The notes beneath the pieces are model-generated. The model had not been told where the DNA came from. It ran no database searches and saw only the letters and a program-made list of their open reading frames with translations. This document shows, in pieces, positions 13,034-24,674 of a stretch of 64,000 nt of DNA. The position numbers and the translations under genes are program-made. The first letter of the stretch is position 1, and each line of letters begins with the position of its first letter. This DNA comes from Owenia fusiformis (lineage: Eukaryota > Annelida > Polychaeta > Sabellida > Oweniidae): positions 23,313,375 to 23,377,374 of the forward strand of contig CAIIXF020000005.1 of NCBI GenBank assembly GCA_903813345.2. Reading direction: 5' to 3'.

Positions 13034-14696
13034 GGTCAAACAGTCACAACAATGGCAACCCAGGAGGTGATGGTCAAACAGGAGATGCAGGGGAAGGAAC
13101 CGGAGGTAAGTTATACCCATATTTCTTTCACCAAAAGATGGTTCCTTTTGATTAAGTTTCAATATATTATGCCATCTTTTGTTCAATAAAAGAATGATAA
13201 ACTGATATTGCCCTGCAGATGCTTGCACAGAAGTAGCCTACTTTAATATGAAATTAATTCAAAATGGCCACCACTGCCATTTTAATACATGAAGTGACTA
13301 GACCTTTAAAAAAGGCATGTTCTTATGATATACATCGTGCACATACAGGTTACTATGATTTTAGGAATATACTTTGAGCTATTTAAAGCTTTTTAGTATG
13401 CATTTTGTAGAATGAAAGTAAATATGTGAATGTGAATATGTGAACTAATTTTTTGTTTGGATGAGGAGTTAACCTTCAGCAGAGTGAAAAGTGGTATTTT
13501 AACAATGAAACAGAAGAAACAGTAAATAAATTTGTAAAAATAAAAAAATAGAGCAAAAAGAAACAAACTTTTCAAATGCCCTTGTACATCAAGATTAGTG
13601 TGACAGTAAATGATATCATGTTTACACCAAAGTTAGTGTGATTTGATGCAGCATTTGTGACCTCATACAATTCACATGACCATTGTTAAACTCTGAAGTT
13701 AAAACAGTTAACAGTTGATTGTTGAAATCCAAATCACCCAACTGAGGTTATAAAAATTGTGAAAAATTGTGATGATTTGACCAGTTGTGAACACTTCTTA
13801 ATATGAATATGAAATCATTCTACCTAGATGTGACGAATATTTGAGACACTTCTATCATTTCAGGAACTGATCGTAGCAATATCGTAGAGATTCTTGATAG
13901 GAATGACAACTTCCCAATACCATTTGAGAATACAAACATGTGGACTGGGGCAGAGATAAAGTGGGTCCCCAATGCTGGAAAAACAGTAACTGCAGAGGAC
14001 CTTGCAGTTAACATGGCCTCTTCTGGATATTACCAGTAAGTGTATCTATGACCTAAAAAGCAGAATAATTATAAACATTGTTTTTTTCTGGTTGTTATCA
14101 TATTAGAGATGCTAACATAAACAATAGTGAGTAATGTCTATTGACAATATACATCTCAAGTGCAAACAACCACTATTGTTTATGTTAGCATCTCTCAGTG
14201 TGAACTCTTTAGTTTGGCACATCAGTGTTCCATTAGTGCTCACTTACGTATATTTAGATTATCTTTAAAAATATGTTTACATTTGATTTAATATATGTTG
14301 ACTCACTCAGCACATTTTAGTGAAGTCGTGACATCGGTTGATGTTCGGCATTTGGTTGGCATTCACCGTTCGGTGATCAGCATCTGTAACAAATGGCAGG
14401 TGCTGACATTTTTCATGTTAATGCCTTGATCTATTTTATGTTTTATCTGGCTCTCTTCATTCTATGTTCATTTGACTTATGTTCATTTTACTTTTAGGTG
14501 TATGAATGCTGCAACTTGCCAGGGTGAGAGTGTCCAAAACAAGGCCCAATTAAACAACCTCCTGAACAATGCCCCTGCATCATATGAGGGGGCTGTGGTG
14601 AAGTTCAAAGAAGGACTTCATCAATACATGAGTACACGCAATAATAACTTTTCAAACCGCAGCCAGAAAGGTGGTATTAATGTAAATAAGAAATAG
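13034..14696 (+). CDS. DD3-3-family secreted protein, C-terminal exons (partial)
   Basis: Three exons are spliced in frame: 13034-13105 (enters in phase 1), 13864-14035 and 14498-14696 (stop TAG 14694-14696). All have AG/GT borders (GTAAG, GTAAG). They encode about 147 residues. The first exon is a Gly/Asn linker ([20 protein letters not shown]). The second carries FENTNMWTG and the [14 protein letters not shown] motif. The third has [10 protein letters not shown] and [16 protein letters not shown]. This order and these motifs are those of the C-terminal region of DD3-3-type proteins, first known from Dictyostelium and widespread in invertebrates. They are secreted and of unclear biochemical role; the last part resembles a cupredoxin-like fold. 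Family assignment is by recall of motifs, not by search. The gene's 5' exons (signal peptide and most of the protein) were not found in the upstream 13 kb, so the start lies outside the window, in unrecognised exons, or is missing. Confidence 0.8.
14105..14195. repeat. perfect 25-bp inverted repeat in an intron
   Basis: The arms 14105-14129 and 14171-14195 (AGAGATGCTAACATAAACAA start) are exact reverse complements around a 41-bp loop. The element lies in the last intron of the DD3-3-like gene. It looks like a young short MITE. Confidence 0.9.
14335..14430. repeat. fragment of dispersed repeat B
   Basis: The segment with CATCTGTAACAAATGGCAGG followed by TTCATGTTAATGCC matches 30670-30715, where it follows a TTATGTCACCACC start. 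See the copies at 16559 and 30566. Confidence 0.5.
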
Positions 14697-14737
14697 TGCC
14701 TGTACTTACTTCTTCAATTCAAAGCTGAGCCACTTGG

Positions 14738-14775
14738 TCTGTCTGTCCGTCTGTCTGTCTGACTGTCCGTCTTGA
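14738..14775. repeat. (GTCT/GTCC)n microsatellite
   Basis: A run of GTCTGTC / GTCCGTC tetramers lies just downstream of the DD3-3-like stop codon, in presumed 3' UTR. Confidence 0.8.
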
Positions 14776-14889
14776 TACGCAAACATCCTGAAATACTTGG
14801 GTTTTTGAAATTATATTTTATTTTGATACAAAACCAGAAAAATGGTTTACAAAGATTTTCTCCTTCAAATGAAGAAAAACATGTCATAT

Positions 14890-15082
14890 ACAGTTATCTC
14901 CCCAGCATTAAAGCAAGTGGGCGCAGCACCCACCTGAGATTTTGAAAATAGGCTGGCACCCACCTGAAAATCCATTTGCACCCACTTGACAAATCATGAA
15001 AAATTGGCATATTTTGACCAATTTTTATCTGGATTGTGAAATTTTTCACCCACCTGAGAAAAAATCATTGGGAGATCACTGA
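14890..15082. repeat. short element with repeated CACCCACCTGAGA motif
   Basis: CACCCACCTGA occurs three times, with a CACCCACTTGA variant. Imperfect inverted ends (CAGTTATCTCCCC against TCTCCCAATG read from the other strand) suggest a small TIR element about 190 bp long. Confidence 0.4.
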
Positions 15083-16558
15083 TATAAGGAATTTTATCCC
15101 ATTGGTATTTTGCCGGTTCATTGACTTGGTATATATTTTTGCAGCATTTCTTTTGTCATATTATGTATAATTTTTTATTCTAACTCATGCTTCATTCATT
15201 CTTTCTACCCAAGGACATCGTGCTACTAAACCTGAATTAGTGATAAACCCATCAAGTATTATAAGCAAAAGTTATTTATGCTGAAGCATTGTTGATTTGG
15301 CCAATCTGTGTTAAGCAGATTTAAGTTAGTTGTGTTATGATATTTTGATATTTTTCACATCTATTGGCAAGAGCTCAAACACTTTAATGATAATTCTATG
15401 TAATATTTTATTGTTGTTTTACCTGTTGAATGTTTTGTGTTATTAAATAAGTTTAATTACTGAAACTTTTAATTAAGTTGATTTGCAAAATACAAATGAC
15501 AAAAAAATATAATAATATGTAGCAATACAATACATAACCCAGTATTTTGTTTTTGCAAAGTAGAACTTAGATTTAATATAAAATGTGAACACTTCATGCA
15601 TAATTATTAAACACATTCCTAGTTTCTACTTTCTTAAAATGAATTTTGCTTTATACACATAACTTTACTATATTATTGTCATTTTGTACTTGCAAATCAA
15701 TTTAAATTACAAATTAGTTAAAAGTTAAGTTCTGAAAGTGTAACTATGAGTGTAAAGAAGCATCTTTATCTGTCATCAAAATAAGGAAATACTCAATTTA
15801 TAACTACTAATGTTACATAAATGTTTAGAGTACATTAATTTTTCGTACTTTTTGTACTTGTTTTGAAACCATGGTGGATCCCTGGAGTACCCATGTGTTT
15901 CATAAATGAGAATGAGATGCTCTAAGCAGTCATATATCTTTATTGTATAATAAAACATATGTACTAATAGCTTGAAAGTGTATTTGATGAATCTGCTGGA
16001 TCAGATGGGAAAGCTATATTTGTATTGCTGTAAACTATATGTTAATATATGTATATAGATATGGTACTGATGATGCAATATTAATACATTCTTTTATTAA
16101 TTAAGATTTTTGTTATTTGTTTTTTATTTACATTTCTTTGTTGAAATGTTGCTTAGAAGCCCGGGGGGTTCACTAAATAATTTGGGTAGGTATGTGCAGC
16201 ATGGTCAATTTTGGCTTTGGGCATAAACCATGGAAACTGGCAAATCTGGGAGGAAAGAAACATGGGAAAATCATCTAAGAAAGTACCCTTTTGGTCAAAA
16301 TTCAGTTTTTCTTCAAAATCACTGGAACAATTCACTGGAAAAGTGAATTTATTTGTCAATTTATCAATATTTAGGGAATTTTAATCTCAACAAAGAAATG
16401 CTCAAAAAGTGGGTCTTTGGTGCGGCACATAGGTATTAAGAGGTATATTGGAGTGAAACCCTCAGGCTTAGAATAGATGTTGCCCACTTAACATTGTTAA
16501 GGATGAGTCAGGGAATATGCCCTTTTGGTCCCTCACTTAAATTGATGTGAAATATGGT
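15083..16558. other. non-coding stretch
   Basis: Very A+T-rich. No gene or element recognised. Confidence 0.5.
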
Positions 16559-17110
16559 TTTTATGTCACCACCAAAAATTGGTGACCTATGGTCTCCATC
16601 TTTTGTGACGGCGATCTGAGGTTGGTGGTTGGCTATCGGCTTCTGTAACAATTTCTTACAACTTCCAATAACTTGACAAATGCTGTTTAGACTGACTTCA
16701 ATTTTGTTTTGAAAATCATGAACAAGTTTTCAGAAGTTCAAATTTGACTCTAGAATGAGGATTTGACCTTCTTAATGACCTTTTCAAGGTCAAAAAAGGT
16801 TAAAGAAGGTATTTTTTCAACTTGCTTCAAATTGACCAATTTTCTTATTCAAAATCATCTATAAGTTCTCAAAAGTTCAAGTCTGAATATAGATTTGACC
16901 TTCAATGACCTTCTCAAGGTCAAAAAGATATTTTTCAACTTACTTCAAATTGACCAATTTTTTCAAAATAATTTATATGTTCTCAGAAGTTCAAATCTGA
17001 CTTTAGATTTGAGATTTCACCTTCAATGACTTTCTCAGGGTAAAAAAACCTTTTTCAAAATCATCTGCAGGGCTCTCAGAAATTCAAATCTGACTTAAGT
17101 TTGAACTCAT
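16559..17110. repeat. dispersed repeat B with internal tandem of about 115 bp
   Basis: It starts ATGTCACCACCAAAAATTGG. About 16625-16800 aligns with 32520-32690 (GACTGACTTCAA, TGACCTTCTCAAGGTCAAAA). From about 16740 to 17100 a unit of about 115 bp (TTCAAATCTGAC, then ATTTGACCTTCAATGACC, then CAAATTGACCAATTTT) is repeated three to four times with drift. Confidence 0.7.
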
Positions 17111-17556
17111 AATATTGTGAGCATTTTAATGCCTTGTTATTACTGTTCTAGTTATACTTGAAGTACATGTATATGCACTTTTTCATGAGTTTTGAAGCAA
17201 AATGAACCTGCTGCTGAGATGTGCATCCTAACAAAAACATAGTCAATAAATATATATACAAATATTTATTCTGTAATACCATGTTTTCTCTGGGAAATAA
17301 ACTGGGAATAAAAGTGATACTCAAGAAACTCAATCAGATCCAGTATCAGCCAAAATCCCTTATCAGATCTCGTGGCATATTATGATATATTATTATTAGT
17401 ATTATGAATTATTTTTATTTTAAAAATTGTTAATAAAAGTTGAAAATGTTATTTGATGAATTAAACTGTAGCATTTAATGTCAACATCATTGGGTGACGA
17501 CATACAAAACAAGTTTCAGAAGAATATTATGGAATAAATAGGTAATTGATTGTCGT

Positions 17557-17700
17557 GATGGAATATGAATTTTTTCCTCGAGAAAATATGATATTCGCCT
17601 CGGAAAACATCATATTGACACTCGGGCTGTCACCCTCTGTCAATGATATTTTCCTTGGTCAATATCTTATTTTCCCTCGAAATAAAATTTATATTCCATC
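17557..17700. repeat. 144-bp palindrome
   Basis: The ends GATGGAATATGAATTTT and AAATTTATATTCCATC pair, and pairing continues through the CCTCGAGAAAATATGATATT arm to a CTCGGGCTGTC centre near 17628. A fold-back MITE with a CTCGGGCT centre like the one at 8.3 kb. The 114-codon open frame across it (17546-17890) is an artefact of the arms. Confidence 0.8.
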
Positions 17701-18089
17701 CCTCCCATTAAATAACCTCTATATATACCTGGCATTACCATACATAAAAAACACAAATGACAACATGTATGAAACACAAAGTAGAAATAACTTAAAAACC
17801 CATGAAGAATTTAAAAGAAAACCATACATCTGGAATCGAATACGAATGGCACTGACCTGCTCAGTTTGTGTACAACTGAAATACCCCTAGACCTACAATC
17901 AAAATTTCAGAAAAGTTGACCAGCCTAATATATCCATATAGTTTTGATGAACATGGGTAGAATGTCATCTTAATAATTATTTTAAAATTTGAATTAGATG
18001 GCTACACTTTGTGCACTTTGTGTTCTTGTACAATTTTGTCAACACTTTCATTATTGACATTCATTAACACCTTTCATTAACACGATTCA

Positions 18090-18099
18090 GTATATAAGA
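18090..18099 (+). promoter_or_regulatory. possible TATA box of the six-cysteine-domain gene
   Basis: GTATATAAGA lies about 90 bp upstream of the ATG at 18181. This is a plausible distance for a TATA-driven start with a short 5' UTR. In such A+T-rich DNA a TATA match is weak evidence alone. Confidence 0.35.
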
Positions 18100-18180
18100 A
18101 TATGATTATTTTGTATATCATATTATTATTACTATTATATTTTTATCATCTGGTTCATCAAATTGGATTCATTGTACAAA

Positions 18181-21100
18181 ATGAAGACGTTCTTCCTATT
18201 ATACTTAGGTAAGTTATTCTGATTGTTTAAACTTTTCATCATCAAATAGCAATTTGTAAAAATAAAATACCATCTTGAATGAAAATCATCTGAGCCACTT
18301 TATGGCAATCTGTTAATTTAAAATTGGTTGGTTCTGTTGAAAGTCAGTATGAATCTGATTATTTAGATGATAAATTTTCAAAGTAACGTTGTGTCTAGCA
18401 AGGCCACCTTTGTGCCTGGATTTCCATTAATTGACAACCTCACATACTGGCAAAATTCTACAATGAAAGTCATATACATGATTTTGGTTCAACCAATGTT
18501 CAAAAAATGTTTTTCTGAGCTCATTTAATGTTTTCCTTTTGGCCACAGTGTCTACCTTAGGTTTAATAAGATTCATTGCTTTTTCACAACAAGTTGATGG
18601 TTGGGGGATGGGACTTTCACTTGTAAAATGCTACATGTATATGGATTTCCTTATTGTGATATTCATTGTGATATTCCATTAATTTTTCCCTTTTTAGTTT
18701 GCAGTTGTAGTGTTGTGAATGGTCTAAGAAAGGGGTGTTATAGTCTTGGATCCATTGTGGCATGTTTCATACCTGTGTTGGAAGGTGTTACTGAGTTAAC
18801 AGAGAATGATGTCCTCAGTGGTGCCAATGATGAGATAACAGCCATAAGAGAAATATGCAGGTAAATATACAAGTATTATTGTTTTTAGCTCACATGTCCA
18901 TCTGTCTGTAAACAATAAGTTACTTGGTTTAAAGCTTGGGTCAGTAGGGTTCCCATTTTAAGTTATTTTGGTTCATCGTCAATACAGAACCCCCTTATGA
19001 ATCCCGTTTCAAAAGCTTGCCTATTTTCAAAATGGCCACCAATTTAGTTGCAGAAAATTCACTTTTCGACCAATTAGCTTTATAAATAATTTCAAGTGTC
19101 CTACATTGTAAAAGCCCATGTCACTGTAAGTTTTATGAGATAATTTTGTGAAAAATCAGCAAAAATATCTACATTTTAATTGTCAGCCACTTTGGGATTT
19201 CCATCATAAAATCTTGTCTATGAAGGCTTGTCTACAGGTTTCAAGCAAATCCTCTTTTGATATGATTCTAGATTTACGTTACTTATGTTAATAACCAATT
19301 CAAGAAAATCATATGACACCTAGTTCAAAAGCTAGGCTATTTTCATTTTTGTGCAAAAATCACTTTTGGCCATTTTCAGTTGGGGAAAATTTACTTTACT
19401 ACTATTTAGTAGCCTTATAAATAATTTCAGATCCTGTATTGTAAAAACCTATGCTACCGTGAATAGTAAGTTTATGTAAAAGAAATCTGCAAAATTTACA
19501 TCATGTGATCCCAGTACCCACTGTACTATTTATGTATTGACGTGTCGCAAAAAGGTCGCACACGCATTGTTACACATTTTCGCTTTTTAACACCACAAAA
19601 TGTGACGTTTTTTGAGAAAAATGTACACATATGGAAATCCTTTCGTCCTCCACATTTGCCTCTATATCTCAAAATATTTAAGGCGAATAACTCTGATATC
19701 GTATATGTATTAACAATGGGATAGGAGCATCATAAAATACGAATCAATTGATATTTTAGGTGAAATAAATATACGTGTTGCTGTGCTTGAAAATAGGCGA
19801 ATGGCGTAAGTTAGCCCTATTTTAATGAATTTTGAAAACCTTTCGTCCTCCACTTTTCCACATACAACGGAAAACACATACTTTTGCGAACAAAATCAAC
19901 TATTTATTAATAAACTAGAGTTTAAGAGCAAAATAATCATATATGATTTATTAAAAATTGATCTCGTATTTTTTGTTTAATGTACACCTGAAAAGTTGAA
20001 GGTAACAAAAAATGAGCAAAAAGGTCGCTGTCAACAGATTCTATTTTTCAAATTCTATGACGTCACAATATGGGATGCTTACTAAAATTCATCCTTTGAA
20101 ATAAAACTTCCATCTTCTTTTATCAAGACGAAAATAAGTATAATAGTCATATATTGATTGAGTTATGAGCGTTTAAAGACGAAAAATAATACAAAATGTA
20201 ACATGTCAACAGGGGATATTTGCAAGATGTTTTGGTAAAAAACTCTTTTTTAAAAAAGAACGCGCAAGAATCGTGAACGGAGTGTAGTTGATCTAAAAAC
20301 GTCATCGAAACAGCTTTAAAATGATATATAACTTTAATTAGAATATTATCTTATAATCCGGAGAATCAAAGTTACATTCACGCGATACCCTTAAAAAACA
20401 AATGCGCCACCTTTTTGCGACACGTCATTGAGTTTTAGAATTTGTCTTGAGGCCAGTTTGACCATCAATTTAAGCATTTCGTGTGTTTCCTCCTTCACAT
20501 TTGGTATTTTATGAAGCAACTGGGCAACAGGGTAATATATTAGCAGGGCATTTAGTTATGACCAACATGCTTGAACATAAGATGGATGTCAGAAACAGTC
20601 TGTCCAAATGAAATTGCTTGGTACAACAATGTACTTTACTGGATAATGTGAATTCATTGCAGCTTGTATGAAAAAGGAATGAAGTGTCTTAAAGAAAAGC
20701 AGAACACGTGTGAGCCTCCCACAAAACATGAAAATGAACAGCTGAACATATTCTTGGAACAGGTAGTTCGCCAAGGAGTCATCAAATTCTGTGGAGAAGA
20801 AAGAGTTATGAATGGTAATATATATTTATTTGGGTTAACCCTTCTTAATTGCTCCATACTTCTAAATGTTTGGTATATTTCAATATACTAGATGCGAGTA
20901 GAAATAATCCTGATTTACTTCATTAAATATTCAAAATTCAGTTAAACCCATGTCGTGGAATAGTTAATTTTCTTTGGTATAACGAAACATATGAGTTAAA
21001 AAATAATTTATGAAGTATTCTTAGTGTTTTTATGAAAAATAGCATGCTCCCCCAAGCTGGACAAATCTTCCGATCACTGGGCATGAGCATGGCGTATTAT

Positions 21101-22804
21101 TAATGTTCATTTTTCTTCAAAACTATATTACAGCTTATATAGTGAATGCCAAATGCCTGTTTGACAATCAGAACTACACTCAAAATTGTTTGGTGAGAAC
21201 TCAAAAGGCTTTCAAACATGTGAAGATACAAAGTGAATTTTCTACATCAAATGATGGTTCCATGGAAAAACTTTGCAGGTGAGACTTTACATATGTGATT
21301 GATTTCAATGTTTAAAGTACGTAGACGTATACGATAACATAAGAGGTGCGGCTAAAGTATAAAAAGAAAAAATCCCCGATTAGTGTTATGGGCAAGCCAT
21401 AAAGGTGTTGAAAAAACATCATGTGTGGATTTTGAATGTAGATGTAACCACATAAGTTACATTACTGAAATTTTAAATAACTGTTGTGTAAATTCTGAAT
21501 ATCAACTTGTTTGGTCGCTAAGAATGAAATGGCCCATTTTGATTATGCTACGCAGGGAACTTTACTTCCATTGGTGTACACAAAAATACAATATGTACAT
21601 GTGTTGAACAGCTTTATTATCCCAACAAATGAAGTTCAGTAGGGATATAGTGAAGCCCTTCATCCATCAGTCAGTCAGCCAGTCAGTCAGTCAGTTACGG
21701 GAAATTTTTTTTTCAAGAAGCCACCAGTTTAAAAATGGCGGAAATTTATCTATCTATTTCAACACCTATCTATTTCAAATATATCCCATGTTTTTCACCA
21801 TGACCCCCAGGGGCCGTTTGGGGGTTCGGACAGAAATTTGCATTAATTTTTAGATGTCAATGAAGTATAGCTTTATTATACTCAAATGAAAGGCAATTTA
21901 GAGTAGTTTGGGATTTTGCAATTATTTTCTGATCTCTTAAAAGTATGGCCATATTATACTCAAATTGAAAGAATTTTAGAGTAGATGGCTACCTAGAGCG
22001 GAAATTCGCCATTAATTAGAGCTATCTTGAAAGTATGGTTACATAATACTACAATGCGCTCAAATATTTATTGAAGGGAAGAGTAGATAGTAAATATTAC
22101 ATTGTAATTGTACAGATTCATGATTTATATAGTGTTAGTTGGGATTTGCTACTCTGTGGAGTTGCCATTTTCTAGTTTTGTATTTGAAGGACTTGCTGTT
22201 TTGTACAGGATTACATCATTGCTTAATACTCAACCATAAAAACAATTCTAAGGATGGAATCATTACATGGCATCCAATGTAATCAAGAACTTATACATAT
22301 AATCATTTTTTTATTTATTGTTTTTTCTATTTTTCCCATGATATATTTTAAAAGTATCCTAAGTTTTGGAGATATTCTTATTGTTTCCTGATAATCTAGT
22401 GTTCAACATGTGATCATGCTGTTACCTAAAACTTTGAGAATTTTACTTTCTTCACTTTCAGGATAATCACAAAAATGTTCAAATGTGGATCTGAAGCCCT
22501 GGAAAATCGATGTGGAAAACAAGCTGGTCAGTTATTTGTTCGTATAGCAAGTGACTTTCTTCCTCAGGAGATCACAAATAAGTGTATAAAAGGTGGCTAC
22601 ATTCCTGCTTCAGTTCTTACAGGGCAACATAGAATAGCCACAACTATGTTTATGACATCATCATCAGTTGCATCCAGCACTTCTGGTTGCTCAAATCTAA
22701 AAACATTGACCAAATGGCAATCGTGGACTTTATTTTACTCTGCATTTTTGTGCATATCAATAGGTATTTGTAATTTATATGTTGCATTTATGTATGATTA
22801 TTGA
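18181..22804 (+). CDS. secreted/membrane-tethered protein with two six-cysteine domains, family not recognised
   Basis: Five exons splice in frame to 276 residues plus stop: 18181-18208, 18698-18860, 20663-20814, 21134-21278 and 22462-22804; all introns are GT-AG. Residues 1-18 (MKTFFLLYLVCSCSVVNG) are a signal peptide. Two tandem domains follow, with cysteines at 23, 32, 63, 72, 80, 107 and at 122, 133, 162, 171, 180, 204. Spacings are 8-30-8-7-26 and 10-28-8-8-23. In both domains an intron in the same phase (after TGC AG) falls directly after the third cysteine, so the gene grew by duplication of a two-exon unit. A Ser/Thr-rich spacer and a hydrophobic end (about 250-276) suggest membrane or GPI anchoring. 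The six-cysteine helical pattern recalls extracellular families such as the nematode T20D4.11-like (DUF19) domain, but I cannot name the family. Function unknown. Confidence 0.75.
18885..19500. repeat. dispersed repeat A copy in intron 2 of the six-cysteine gene
   Basis: It starts with CATCTGTCTGTAAACAATAA and contains TTTCAAAATGGCCACC, shared with 23236-23260. Within it TTATAAATAATTTCA, then ATTGTAAAA, then TGTAAGTTTA-like strings occur twice (about 19080-19170 and 19410-19490), so it is internally duplicated. Confidence 0.55.
19538..20427. mobile_element. 890-bp TIR element (TGACGTGTCGCAAAAAGGT ends)
   Basis: The termini are perfect 19-bp inverted repeats (19538-19556 and 20409-20427). GCAAAAAGGTCGC recurs inside (about 20016-20029) as a subterminal copy of the end motif. 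CCTTTCGTCCTCCAC is directly repeated at 19639 and 19841. No long open frame is present (best 60 codons), so the element is non-autonomous. The target duplication is unclear: ATT borders both sides, but a longer duplication is not visible. It sits in intron 2 of the six-cysteine gene. Confidence 0.85.
21625..22100. repeat. dispersed repeat A-like copy with (AGTC)n
   Basis: The segment AAGTTCAGTAGGGATATAGT is close to 23055-23072 (AAGTTCAGAGGGATATAG). It is followed by a CAGTCAGTCAGCCAGTCAGT run (about 21667-21695). It lies in intron 4 of the six-cysteine gene. Confidence 0.6.
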
Positions 22805-23971
22805 CCAGTTTTATAACTTTATCAAATCTCTTGTACAACTGTTATAAATATCTTTTTGTGACAGACCAAATAGCAAGACTGAATTATTTTCAAAATTCTA
22901 AATGATAACGTTTGAAAGGTTGGTAGAATATTGACAAATGTTTGTATTCGTTGATGTTTGGTTTGAATTAAGATTGATACAAAATGAATTGAAGTCATGC
23001 AAGGTTGCAAGAATTTATGTTTGAATGATATATTAAAGTTATCCCATCGAACAAAGTTCAGAGGGATATAGGGAACGCCTCTGTCCATCTGTTCGTAAGT
23101 ACTTCCTTACGTACGTACATATGTCTGTTCGTCCGTCCGTCCAGTCATTAACTCAAATACCATTGGCCCGATTTTGTTCATATTTTGTACACATATACCC
23201 AATGGGGGTGGAAGATCTGCTCGAAAGCTAATTTTCAAAATGGCCACTCATTTAAAAATGGTGGCCATGTTAGTGCAGATTTTTCCGTAATTAAGGTAAA
23301 ATTGTAATAGCAATATGTTTTAAATGTGAAAAAATTATATAGGACATTTATTAAGCTAGAAATGTAGATATCGAAGATGCTCATGGCAGCCATGTTGAAA
23401 AATGGCGACCTTTACACGCTATTTTACGATTTTTGCTGTGACTTGAAAAGTAGTGGAGCGATTTTGTTCATATTTGGTATGTGAATACTACTGAGCTTAC
23501 TACATAACATCATTTTGGGCTGGGCCGATTTAGGAACAGAATTACAGACTACTATGATACGCAACTTGGATGATAATATACTAAGAACTTGCAATTTTAA
23601 AGGGTTTAAGGCTGGCGGCTGAAGGGATTATAGATGTGCTTATATTAAGACTGAATGAGTGTGGTAGCCCAAATTCCCAAAGCTAGGATACAAGAAGTGA
23701 CTGCATTGAATAACCCACAATTCATTGAGTCAGTGCTGGAATCCCTTTTAAACATTGCAAAAGATTTTGTAAAATACTGTTAAAAAGAATGGAATTAACC
23801 ATTAACATTTTGCAAGGGTGCAAGATTTTAATTTTTGACATTTTTACCTCCATAAGCACCTTTCTTGCAATAAGTTATGAAACTACAATATATCATTTTT
23901 CAATAAACTGTCAATTCAAAGTAATAAGGTTCACTGAATTTTAAAATAATAATAGTCATTCACTCCATTGT
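22805..23971. other. intergenic, mainly dispersed repeat A (about 23040-23560)
   Basis: No gene seen. Repeat A here runs from AAAGTTCAGAGGGATATAG through a GTCCGTCCGTCC run and TTAACTCAAATACCATTGG, then ATGGCCACTCATTT. Confidence 0.5.
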
Positions 23972-24674
23972 AAAAGGATATGGAGAACTGAATTCAACAA
24001 TGTTTTTCTCTTAAACCAATCATTGAAAACATTCCGTAAAAAACACAGTATTTTATATAATGTTGACTGATTGACAACAATTTATTGCGAAAACTTTTTA
24101 GAAATATTTTATATAACTGTTTTTGTGAACATTTTTTGTTTTTTAGTGCAATTGTTTTTGCTCCTTTCTACCAATTCTTGAGAATGAAATAAAATGTCTT
24201 TCCGAACCTTGTTGGAACAAAATAGCATATACAACATGTTTTTAGACCTCTCAATATTATAGTTATACAAAGGAATTTTTGGTTGATTTTAAAAAAGTAT
24301 TCAAAAAATTAAAACAAAATCCCCCCAAAATATATAAAAATTAAGATAACCCTTTTATTTCATTAACAAGATACTTTTTTTAAATCAACCAAAATTTCTT
24401 TTGAACAATTACAATATAGAGAGACCTAAACATGTTGTGTTTATGTCATTTTGTTTATGAGGTTTGGAAAGATGTTTAATTTCACTCTGAAAACATGTGT
24501 TTGATGTGTTTTCTAAACAATATAGATGAAAGTATATATATATTTTCAAATTATATTGTTAGCATTCAAAAGATGACCGACCATTAAACGATGTGTAAAA
24601 TTTTTAGATTTTTTTATGACTGGTTTAAGAGAAACTTGTGTTCAAAAAGTTCTCCATATCGATACCACTCCTTT
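23972..24674. mobile_element. fold-back (long inverted repeat) element, copy 1
   Basis: The whole 700-bp segment is a near-palindrome. Its left end (ATATGGAGAACTGAATTCAA, TCTCTTAAACCAATC) pairs with its right end (GACTGGTTTAAGAGAAAC, GTTCTCCATATCGATACC). The inner parts (CAACATGTTTTTAGACCTCT, TTTTTGGTTGATTTTAAAAA) also pair across a centre near 24330. A second copy lies at 44062-45232. There is no coding potential. The left end lacks about 9 bp present in copy 2 (TTGGTATCG). Confidence 0.9.

Noticed and set aside
17546-17890. 114-codon open frame on +
   Set aside because: It reads across the arms of a palindrome; no protein features.
18601-18697. 5' extension of exon 2 in the six-cysteine gene
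   Set aside because: The frame is open, but the acceptor TTTTTAG at 18691-18697 joins exon 1 in phase and gives a proper signal peptide; the extension is intron.
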